Part shown: one piece after another, positions 47,022 through 55,579 of the stretch
How the letters are laid out: each line of letters begins with the position of its first letter
How positions within the stretch are numbered: position 1 is the stretch's first letter
DNA from: Rostrohypoxylon terebratum
Taxonomy: Eukaryota > Ascomycota > Sordariomycetes > Xylariales > Hypoxylaceae
Direction of reading: 5' to 3'
NCBI GenBank assembly: GCA_022497145.1
Contig: MU385857.1
Span: forward strand, 1 to 64,000
Length of the DNA: 64,000 bases
Program-made: the position numbers and the translations under genes
Notes under the pieces: generated by a model
Told to the model about the DNA's origin: nothing
Database searches by the model: none
Seen by the model: only the letters and a program-made list of their open reading frames with translations

Positions 47022-47387
47022 CGGAGGAGATCTCACAAGGTAATACTTCGTAATGACCTGCAAAAATCATAATTGATCTCAGTTAGGTTTACAAGAGTTA
47101 CCTAAGACAATGGAAATGTTCAGCTGAAATACCATCACATCCTCTATCCACCATGGCGCCCTTAGCGCAGTGGCTAGGCATTATTCTCTTCATCATAGAC
47201 AGGAACGAGGTAGCACAGGCTTGTTTCATACGACTCCCCCAAGGCAGACAGCTATGGGGGCTTGATGCAACGTCCGAAGTCCGATCCTGATCTCATTCAC
47301 AGCATCCATCCTCACAGGTAAAATTGAAATATTTAGTCTCAGCCAAGAGCATTGGGAAAAGAACAAGACTTTAGTCAGCGCTACCTA
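47022..47387. promoter_or_regulatory. Shared divergent promoter region
   Basis: 366 bp between the start codons of the DUF6536 gene (-) and the protease-like gene (+). Because it is the only 5' sequence available to both, co-regulation is plausible but not shown. It contains a tRNA-like fragment (47155-47180). No TATA-like or known operator was recognised with confidence. Confidence 0.5.
47155..47180 (+). pseudogene. tRNA-Met-like 5' fragment
   Basis: CCCTTAGCGCAGTGGCTAG is, as I recall it, the acceptor/D-arm sequence of fungal elongator tRNA-Met. The following ~40 bases do not form the anticodon arm, and no T-arm consensus follows. So this is at most a truncated relic or a chance match. Confidence 0.3.
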
Positions 47388-49292
47388 ATGGCATCGCAAT
47401 ATACGCTCTTTTCGCTTCTAGCTGTTACAGCTGTCGCTACAGCGACGGCTGTTAAGCTTGCCTTTACCAACCAGGAAGATTCGCACCTATCCCCCGACGT
47501 TGACGGACCATGGCCTACTATTCCTCTTCAATACGTTGATGTCAACTCTAACAATGGGACTCTCAATACCTACCTAACGTTCTCGAATCTCTCGCTTCTT
47601 GTTAGACCGCAAAAATGTGCGGACTACATATCAAATGGCACATTCCTTTGTAATGAGTTCGTCTACCCAGATTTTTATCTTGGAAACGAGATAACCAACC
47701 CGACTATGATCAATTTTGACACAGGGTCCATCTTGTCCGTGCTCGGAAATAATAGCATCACTTCCACTAGTCACACAGGCATGGATTTTTCCATGTTTCT
47801 GGCTCTCTCCGGGAATTTCTCTGGGGAAGCATTGAAAGCGGATGTGGGAGGCGCAATTGTTGAGACACCCGCATTAGTAGCTGAGAATCTGACAACACTA
47901 TTATCAAATTCATCGCGACCTATACCATTACTCAATTCAATGTTATCTATACCCCAGTATTCTGCCGCCATCTCAAGATCTGGAGCGGCTGTCTCTCAAT
48001 TTTCTAGTTTCCATACTGGCTCCACGGATCCTCTTGTCAATGGGACTTTCATAGTAGGTGGTTACGACAACAATAGGATCCTCGGTAACTTAATGAATTG
48101 GAGTGTTGGCTACGATCAATTCGGGGACGTCGAAGGGTTCCTCACTATAACTCAGGTTAATATCGGTGTCGAATCCGGTTTCCTACCCCTGGATACACTT
48201 AGATTGGTGAATAACAGCTTTCCACAAGGCCCCTACAAGCAGAATGTTGGCTATATGCACACGGGCTATGAGAACGTCCAGAATACAGAGGTTTTAATAG
48301 AGCCCGGGAGCCCCTACTTACATTTGAGTACGGAGAGTTGCGACTCACTCGCTGATATCCTTGAGCTCACATACGATGCAACCCGCAATCTTTACCTATG
48401 GTCTTACCCACCAGATCACCCAATATTTCGGTCTCCTGTCTATCTTGAATTAATTATCTCGAGTGTCGAGAACCCAGATACATACTCCCCGGAATTATTA
48501 GTCAAAATCCCTTTCGCACTTCTGCAGCACACCTTCCACGCTACTACACGTGCAATGAATGGAACCCTTCTCCCGCCGGCGCGGTATTTTCCGTGCTCAC
48601 GCCGAGAATTCGATAGCTATTACTTGCCGTCACGTTTAGGGCGGGCTTTTCTGCAGGCCGCATTCGTAGCTTCTAGTTTCCAGTATCCCGATAGCGATTA
48701 TACCACCGCTACGTACTGGCTCGCGCAAGCGCCCGGGCCAGCAGCTATTGACAAAGACGGCGAGCACATCATTGAAGTGGAATCTGGATACATTTCTAAC
48801 CGCACCAACGTAGCCGTCGACGCTAATGCGTGGACGAAGAGCTGGAGTGGCGTCTTGCCGATATGGACGGTCAACGCGGATGGAAAAACAACCTTGGACC
48901 AGCTCAATGCTGCACCGGAGGCGGAAAACAAGGCCAAGGAACTGGGGATCAAAGTGGGTATTCCCGTCGCTGGGACAGTCTTCGCCGGTGTCTTGCTTTT
49001 CTTTAGTATCAGGGGAGTTAGAAATTCGCGAAATACGAGGCGGTGCATTGAAAGAAAGATAGCTGAAGAAGATGCGACTGCGAGGGAAATAGAAAGGCTT
49101 ATGGTTTCGGAGAAAGAGCTGCAGCCTATGCTCTGGCGTTCTGGCGGCGAGAGACCTTCTGTCGGCACCGGAAGCAGCTTCAGTGGGGAACACATGCGCC
49201 GTGTTTCGGGATCCGAGGAGGCTTCCTTAGGTATTATAGAGGCTGAGGATACTTTAATAGGTACCCAGGTAGGTACCTACCTTAGGACCTAG
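47388..49292 (+). CDS. Membrane-anchored aspartic-protease-like protein
   Basis: Single exon of 634 residues from the ATG of MASQYTLF; the open frame extends 12 codons further upstream only through a TTG. Residues 1-18 look like a signal peptide (FSLLAVTAVATATA). A large lumenal or extracellular part has many NxS/T sites. It resembles a pepsin-type fold: GTFIVGGYDNNRI and a psi-loop-like TEVLIEPGSPYLHLS. One DTG is present (Asp111, MINFDTGSILS), but the second site reads E-P-G instead of D-S/T-G, so catalysis is doubtful. One helix (GIPVAGTVFAGVLLFFSI, ~523-545) is followed by a ~90-residue charged cytoplasmic tail with a helical ERKIAEEDATAREIERL stretch. A receptor-like role with the divergent DUF6536 protein is my inference. 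The last codons and stop lie in a CCTAGG repeat. Confidence 0.75.
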   Translation: MASQYTLFSLLAVTAVATATAVKLAFTNQEDSHLSPDVDGPWPTIPLQYVDVNSNNGTLNTYLTFSNLSLLVRPQKCADYISNGTFLCNEFVYPDFYLGNEITNPTMINFDTGSILSVLGNNSITSTSHTGMDFSMFLALSGNFSGEALKADVGGAIVETPALVAENLTTLLSNSSRPIPLLNSMLSIPQYSAAISRSGAAVSQFSSFHTGSTDPLVNGTFIVGGYDNNRILGNLMNWSVGYDQFGDVEGFLTITQVNIGVESGFLPLDTLRLVNNSFPQGPYKQNVGYMHTGYENVQNTEVLIEPGSPYLHLSTESCDSLADILELTYDATRNLYLWSYPPDHPIFRSPVYLELIISSVENPDTYSPELLVKIPFALLQHTFHATTRAMNGTLLPPARYFPCSRREFDSYYLPSRLGRAFLQAAFVASSFQYPDSDYTTATYWLAQAPGPAAIDKDGEHIIEVESGYISNRTNVAVDANAWTKSWSGVLPIWTVNADGKTTLDQLNAAPEAENKAKELGIKVGIPVAGTVFAGVLLFFSIRGVRNSRNTRRCIERKIAEEDATAREIERLMVSEKELQPMLWRSGGERPSVGTGSSFSGEHMRRVSGSEEASLGIIEAEDTLIGTQVGTYLRT

Positions 49293-49305
49293 GTAGGTCC
49301 TAGGC
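49259..49305. repeat. Dispersed CCTAGG repeat copy overlapping a stop codon
   Basis: Array of GGTACC, ACCTACC, CCTAGG and their complements, partly palindromic. It encodes the last ~10 residues (GTQVGTYLRT) and the TAG of the preceding gene. A second, smaller copy lies at 49521-49540. Confidence 0.75.
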
Positions 49306-49560
49306 ACATAATCAACCTTGGAACCCAGAGGAAACTCATCCATTAAGCCCTATGATGAAGACAGCCCAATAAGGCTCCTGCACTGCCTTGATGCTTATCC
49401 CTACATCTACTCTATTTCTCATTTTCGATCACCATTTCCATTTCCATTTACCAAATTCTTTTTTAGCGCAAATTCACAAATTCCCATCAAACTCTGATAC
49501 CTTTTTTCGTCTCATATCATACCTACCTAGGTTCTAGGTTAGTATCCTTGAATCAACAAC

Positions 49561-51829
49561 ATGTCCGAGGAAGAGCTGGATGGAAACGTTCTAAGAAGAA
49601 GGTACGGACTGAAGTTATGCTATTATTGCAACCGGATCCTTCTTAGAATGGAATCAGGGCTGGTGGCATCATCAAAAGACCTCTCGTATCATCCCACACA
49701 GTCTAGTCTGCAGAGTGCACTAAAGTCCGGCTGCCAGTTTTGCATTATACTTGCAGACTTCAACGCAGCCAACGTGAACTTGTTTCCGTCTCTTTACGGG
49801 GAAATACCTCCGATTTGCTTATATTTTAGTTACCGGGGGCCCTGTATTCGTTTTGCCGGCTCGTCTAGTCCAGAGATCAGAGCAGTCCCCGATAATTATC
49901 TCGTTTATCCAGGTACTTCACGTGAGCTCTGGCCAACATATTACCTCAACGAAACGATAAGGAATTACTCACTTACTTTATGCTGTACTGCTACTAGGCC
50001 GAGAGACGGTTTCCAAAGCATCAGCATATGTTAAATTATCTCAAGATCCGCACTATACGCCCGGTGACGCAACAGATAGTCGAGCAGCATGGGAATTGTG
50101 CCGCTTCTGGATAGACGACTGCATCAACAACCATCAAAGGTGTAAAAGCCTCTGCGCTGGTGCATGGTGGCCCACAAGGCTTCTTTATATCGGCGATCAG
50201 ATGAATCGGGATGGGGACCTTAGACGCTTAAATATCAAACTCTGCTTGACGGTAGACGGACAACCGCAGGGTTCTTACATGACACTCAGCCATTGCTGGG
50301 GCGACCCTAAGAAAATGCTGAAGCTTACGAACGGTAACCTCCAGCATTTGAAAGATGTTGGCATCCCGTATGCAGACCTACCCAAAACATTCCAAGATTT
50401 TGTCCGTCTATGTCGATTTCTTCACAACGACTACGTATGGATTGATTCATTATGTATCATTCAAGATTCTATCGAGGATTGGACACACGAGAGCGGTACT
50501 ATGGCCGACGTATATCGGTATTCGAAGTGTAATATTGCAGCAACGTCATCGCAAAACCCGACCGAAGGTTGTTTTTTCTCTCGAGATCCCAATTTAATAG
50601 CCCCCTTAGCGTTTACTATGCGGACAAGCAAGGCGGGATATAATCTGCCAGAAAAGCATCGTCTGGTTCAGACTGATACGTGGCAAAGGAACGTCGAGCT
50701 TGGGCCCCTAAATCAACGGGCCTGGGTCGTACAAGAACGTCTACTAACACCACGACAAATTCATTGCAGCCGACAACAACTTCTATGGGAATGTCGTGAG
50801 AATTTCGCGTGTGAAACATTTCCTCTCGCGTTTGACTTTGGCAAAGAATTCGACGCAGTACCGACAGCAGTGAGCCTAGCAGGTTTAATTCCTACCTTGT
50901 CGGAAATGAACAGATTGAAGCTTTCTGAAATAGGAGAAAGCTGGTTCCCAGAGTACCACGTCAGTGAAGCGTCATATGACTACGTCTCAGTATCATCTAT
51001 CCCACTAGAATTAGACAAGGCGTTAATCTATCTATCACGGGCCACTCCGGAGGTAAAATTCACACATATGAGACACAACATCTACCAACACTGGATAAAC
51101 ATCATTGATAAATATTCTAGATGCGCATTATCATGCAGGACTGACAAGCTGACAGCCATAGCCGGCATCGCATCTCGGATCCAGGATGTGTTGAGAGATG
51201 TAGACGATTACGTTGCTGGTCTGTGGAAATCGCAGCTACTTTGGCAGCTTCTGTGGCACAGAGAGCGGCCTCGGGAGAAAAAGGCAGGATTTGACTTATC
51301 CAGGCATTTGGAACCCTCCTACGATATTGCTCCTTCGTGGAGCTGGGCTTCCTTCGACGGTCCAGTCCGTTTTAAATCAGTCGATATCAGGTGGAAGTTC
51401 AAATATATAATCCTGATGGACATCCTCTACGTTCATGACGAGCATTCGATTACCAAGCGAGACGTCACTTCCGGTCTAAAAGAATCACCCTTGAGGTTGA
51501 AAGGTTATCTTTATGAGGTCACAATAAGGGATTCTACAATCATAGAATTTCAGGGATATGTCAATGTCGATGGAAAGCCCACAGTCCAAACTTGCTCGCA
51601 TTTTTGTACGTTGTACATGGACTACGACTCCTGGAAGGATACTCATTTGATTCCTGTCCTATTCGATGATCACTTGTGTGATCCTTTCTGGTTTCTTGTC
51701 ATAGTTCCTTGTCCGGGAAGACCAGGATTCTATAGGCGCGTCGGGGTGCTTTTAGGGGGGAGCCTTTTCGCGTCTGAACTATTAGGTCGTCCTATATCTT
51801 ATGAACAAATGACAATAACACTCATATAG
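49561..51829 (+). CDS. HET-domain protein (heterokaryon incompatibility family)
   Basis: Two exons, 49561-49912 and 49998-51829, give 727 residues. The 85 nt intron (gtactt...tactag) joins NYLVYPG to RETVSKASAYVKL; without it the first frame stops early. An N-terminal region with paired cysteines (LCYYCNRI, CQFCII) precedes the HET domain at about residues 211-371. HET blocks are YMTLSHCWG, YVWIDSLCIIQDSIEDW with ESGTMADVYRYSKCNIAA, and LNQRAWVVQERLLTPRQIHC. The C-terminal ~350 residues are unassigned, though PSWSWASFDG is a common post-HET motif. HET domains trigger cell death after non-self recognition in some fungi. Most copies have no assigned partner. No NACHT, WD or TIR module is attached. 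It follows the protease-like gene in the same direction by 268 bp. Confidence 0.88.
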
Positions 51830-52047
51830 TTTATTGATGGAATTGATGGAAACTAGAAAGTTTTAATATATGACAGTTTCCCCAGATACGATTGAGCACT
51901 CACAGTGCTTTGTGACGAGGTATTTATCTAGGTTAGGCTTTACTACTGAAATAAGAGTGTTAAGCGGGTGGTGTGATTACAGTAGAGGGAGGGGCTCCGG
52001 CACTATGTAGCCCTGGAGTTGACTAGAGCATCTCTACGTCCGAGATT

Positions 52048-52112
52048 AGGTGGAGAAGACGAGCCGGATAACGAGCCGGATAACGCACCTAGATGCAACC
52101 GGCTTCTCCACC
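52048..52112. repeat. Imperfect inverted repeat (hairpin)
   Basis: aggtggagaag at 52048-52058 is complementary to cttctccacc at 52103-52112. The loop contains the direct repeat gagccggataac twice. Confidence 0.65.
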
Positions 52113-52172
52113 AACCCCGTGGGCAACTTCGACTTAGGACCTTAGGTGCAGCTTCCGTAATGATTGGCCGGT

Positions 52173-52191
52173 TTCTAGAATCCTTCTAGAA
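52173..52191. promoter_or_regulatory. Paired TTCTAGAA boxes, heat-shock-element-like
   Basis: Two perfect TTCnnGAA palindromes separated by three bases, about 200 bp before the DUF427 ATG. Each fits the head-to-head nTTCnnGAAn unit of HSF sites. The three-base spacing between pairs is one base off the ideal phased array. Confidence 0.4.
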
Positions 52192-52387
52192 CCATTCAGT
52201 GCGAGAACCCCGCATAGTTACCCCTCATAGTAGGTACTGTTTGTCTGACGCCATCAGGTACAACACCGATCACACCTTCATTCATCAAACTATCAAACTG
52301 GAAAGTCGCGTGCTGCTAAAATAAGAACACAACCCAAAACACAACCCAAACAAACACCTCGGAAAACAGGAGCAATTAAAAAATACG

Positions 52388-52863
52388 ATGCCGTCCGGTC
52401 ACGTCGAGGCAATCATAGATGGCACCATGGTAGCCGAGTCCGACACCTACGAGCTGGTCGAAGGTAACGTCTACTTCCCGCCGTCGTCCGTAAAGTCCGA
52501 ATACTTCACCAAGACCGACCTGCACACCCACTGCGGGTGGAAGGGAGATGCTAGTTACTATACCGTCAAAGTCGGAGGTAAGTACCTTCTTAGGACCTAG
52601 GTCCTAGGTCTGATGATGTACCCGACGATGATAAGAGGCAAACAAGATAGGGGGCTAAAAGGAGTTATGTCCAGACAACGAATTGACTAATGCTGCGTGG
52701 TACTATCCCGAACCATTTGACAAGGCGAAACATATCAAGGACTATGTCGCATTCTGTGAGTAATCCTTCCAAGGTTCTTCGCCGTGTTATTAGGCACCTA
52801 GGTCCTAGGCATAGGCCTAATTCGATTCCAGATAAAACCAAGGTGGATGTGAAAACCGCCTAA
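52388..52863 (+). CDS. DUF427 domain protein, 100 residues
   Basis: Three exons, 52388-52577, 52675-52755 and 52832-52863, give 100 residues that cover a whole DUF427 domain. Exon 1 carries VEGNVYFPPSSVKSEYF and HCGWKGDASYYTV. Exon 2 carries NAAWYYPEPFDKAKHIKDYVAF. The last exon adds only YKTKVDVKTA. Both introns start gtaagt or gtgagt and end ccag, and frame is kept at both. The domain is a small all-beta fold found singly in bacteria and fungi, with no established biochemical role. Both introns contain copies of the CCTAGG dispersed repeat. An upstream HSE-like site hints at stress induction. An ORF scan alone would miss two of three exons. Confidence 0.88.
52591..52610. repeat. Dispersed CCTAGG repeat inside DUF427 intron 1
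   Basis: TAGGACCTAGGTCCTAGGTC, a near-palindrome of the dispersed motif, wholly within intron 1. Confidence 0.75.
52795..52817. repeat. Dispersed CCTAGG repeat inside DUF427 intron 2
   Basis: CACCTAGGTCCTAGGCATAGG within intron 2, sharing ACCTAGGTCCTAGG with the copy in intron 1. Confidence 0.75.
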
Positions 52864-53688
52864 CCTAAGCCCGGCCATAGCTGTAATTATAGGGCATATT
52901 AGTGCTCTGGACTGGCAGACTGGCAAGCTGGAACCCACAGGGCTACTCCAAGCGTCGCATGTGTTGAAATTGTGCGCTAATCACGGCTGTTCCATGTACC
53001 TATATCGGTGGCCTCCAGCCTGTGTCTAACTCCCTATGAAAGCACTGTGCCTATTGAATCAATACCTAAGCCGGGTGCTCAGCTTTAAGATATCTATTAC
53101 TTCTCATCTGAACGCGCCCCATAGCGACTGTACGAAGAAAATCCATCTAAATTCTCAGAGTCAATTCAATCCTGTACGTAGCCAACGTATTAAGGTATAG
53201 AATCAATACACCCTGATAAGCAGTTTTATTCAATCAAAAAAATATTCCAAAGATACGGCCAGCCGAACTATTCATAGATGAACTCGCGACGAAGAAGTGA
53301 TATATAAACAATCCAACGATTGAACAGGGTATATAGGTAGGTATATTATCTCTATATGATACAAAAACATAAGAACCAGATGTTCGTATCAGTCAGCGTC
53401 AGTCTGTCTGTGGGTTCGTATACCAAGTCAGTCAGTCAGTCAAGGCCCGCCGCGGCGCGCTACATAGCTACAGTACCTAGGTAGATATAACCAACCCTAT
53501 CTACTTAGGTAGCATAAAAAACCAATCGCCCGAACATGTCTTTCCTCGACCATCGTTACACGTTCCTCGCATATGCGCTCAAAACTTTTCTTCCCAAAAG
53601 GAACAAGCGGGTTTAAAAAAAAATTATTATCCAAGAAGAGGGAGTGGTATGACGCAGGGGGAAACAACAACAACAAAAAAAGACAGGA
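52864..53688. other. Intergenic between convergent DUF427 and PHO84-like genes
   Basis: No gene. It contains a gtcagtcagtcagtca simple repeat near 53428-53443 and a GTACCTAGGTAG dispersed-motif copy near 53473. Confidence 0.5.
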
Positions 53689-55579
53689 TCACAGAGACTC
53701 GACTGTGTTCTTGCCGTTGTCGCTGCCGGATGCGATCGCGATCGGGAGCGGCGCGGGCTGGTCCTCGCCGGAGAGCTCTTCGAGGGTCTTGCGCTTGGTC
53801 TCGGGGATGCAGAGGGTGGTGAAGCAGCCGAGCAACATGAACAGGGCGTAGATCTCGAGGACGTGGTCCATCCAAGGGTTAGCGTTGTCCTTGGTGGCGC
53901 CGTGCGTTCGGAGGATGGAGATGGCGCCCTGGCCGATGATCGAGCCGATCTTGCCGGAGGCGGCGGAGATACCGTGGGAAGTCGATCGGTAGCGGGTGGG
54001 GAACACCTCACCGGGAACGATGAAGGTAGTCATGTTAGGACCGAAGTTGAAGAAGAACTGGGCAAGGACGTAGATGGCCAACAGTCCGTTACTGGAAATG
54101 TGGTTGTACGCGAAACCCATGACAATGAAGAGAATGGTTAGGATGATGAAACCACCCATCTGGATAGTCTTTCGTCCTAGGGTGTCGAGAGTGGCAACCG
54201 ATACCCAGTATCCGGGCACGGCACCAGCCAAGACGATGATGAGGTTACCAATGGCAGTGTTGTATAGGACCTCGTAGGTGCTCTTGGCATTACTGGTAGA
54301 GTAGCCGATGACGTTAAGGATAGTAGCGTTGTTAAGGGACAGACCGTAGACTAAAATTCAATGTCAGCTTTGTGATACTAGCCGGACTTAGACATAACTT
54401 ACAAGCAACGTCGAGGCAGAACCACGAGCCAGCGGTTCCGAATAGAAGAAGACCGTTCTTAGGCTTAGCGTAGTGGCTGCAGAAATCGTTCCAGCTGGCC
54501 TTAGGAACGGTCATCTGGGCCTGGGCAGCGTCGCGGGCCTGGATGCGGGCGATGTCATCGGGCTGGCCCTCGGGCTTGCCAGACATGTACGCCTTAACAT
54601 CATCGGCGGCCTTCTCAACATCACGGCCAATATCGAAAGTGTAACGCTAAGTCTGATGTCAGCTGTTGCTCTTCCCCATATAGACAAAAAAACATGCGAC
54701 CTACAGGAGTTTCGGGAATCGTCAATCGGTAGTAGAGGGCTATGCAAGCCGGAACAGCGCCGAAACCAATCAAAGTTCTCCACATCTTGTCGACCGCAAC
54801 CGTGCAGTATCCCGTGCAGTCGGCAGGCTTGGGCGAAACCTCCAGTTGTTCCTTGAAACCAAGAGTGACGAACAACATGACGAATGCGCAAACCAACTGA
54901 CCGATACCCTGCATGGCGAAGACGGCGCCCATCATGGCTCCTCTCCACTTGGTAGTCGCAAACTCGGAAGTGATGATACTGGAAAGAGGGTAGTCTCCAC
55001 CAATACCAACACCGAGAAGCACACGCCAGAAGATGATGATACCGATGATGTTGACCGAGGGAGAACCGGAGCTGAGAGCCTGACCGAGAGTTGCGAAGAT
55101 GATGATAATCAATTCAAGACCGTACATGCGCTTTCGTCCGACGTGATCCGCGAGGTAACCGAAAACCAACTGTCCAATGACGGTACCGGCAGAAGTCGAC
55201 AACTTGATGGCGTTGTCCGAGGAGGTGGGCAACAAACCCTTGCCCGGGTAGTAAACAATTCCCAACATGGTGTTTAACAAACTGACGGCGAAGATATCGT
55301 ATGAATCCGTGAAGAAACCAATACCGGCAACGATACAAGCTCTGTGTTTCGCGAGTCAACTTCCTGCAGTAACATCGCGAAGTCGCGGGGAATTTTGTCT
55401 TACCTGACATGGTACCATCCGAAGGGAGCCTTGTCAATCTCGGCGAGTGCAAGGCGGCGACGCTCGTTAGGGTCTTGGATGTGCACGAAGTCATTGTGGA
55501 AGTTGTGGTACGCGTTGTTACCGCCAGATGTCTTCTGGGCAAACGCCGCGGCGGGCGCGGCGGCAGTTTCGTCGGCCAT
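53689..55579 (-). CDS. PHO84: Inorganic phosphate:H+ symporter, PHO84 type
   Basis: Four exons, 55579-55404, 55341-54705, 54646-54403 and 54350-53689, give 572 residues, normal for the PHS family. An N-terminal cytosolic part with NERRRLALAEIDKAPFGWYHVRA leads into helix 1 (GIGFFTDSYDIFAVSL). The family signature GVGIGGDYPLSSIITSEFA lies around helix 4. MFS motif A is YLADHVGRKRMYG. A central loop (RDVEKAADDVKAY...) is followed by helices 7-12 and PGEVFPTRYRSTSHG. It imports phosphate with protons at the plasma membrane. Intron 2 uses donor gtaggt directly after IPETP, and frame is restored at RYTFDIGRD. The 3 kb upstream is gene-free. Alternative: a low-affinity paralogue of the same family. 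Confidence 0.93.

Larger units (their letters stand above)
51830..52387. other. Intergenic upstream of the DUF427 gene
   Basis: No gene. It holds a local hairpin (52048-52112), a twofold gagccggataac direct repeat inside it, and paired TTCTAGAA boxes at 52173-52191. Confidence 0.6.

Noticed and set aside
47022..47063. Fourteen-codon N-terminal extension of the DUF6536 protein
   Set aside because: It begins with TTG just after an in-frame TGA. Nearby candidate upstream exons do not keep phase, so the ATG at 47021 was chosen, though an upstream exon is not excluded.
47352..47387. Twelve-codon N-terminal extension of the protease-like protein
   Set aside because: It begins with TTG; the ATG at 47388 directly precedes a good signal peptide.
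53613..54011. 132-codon ORF on the same strand as the phosphate transporter
   Set aside because: Arg/Pro/Ser-rich out-of-frame reading of the transporter's last exon.
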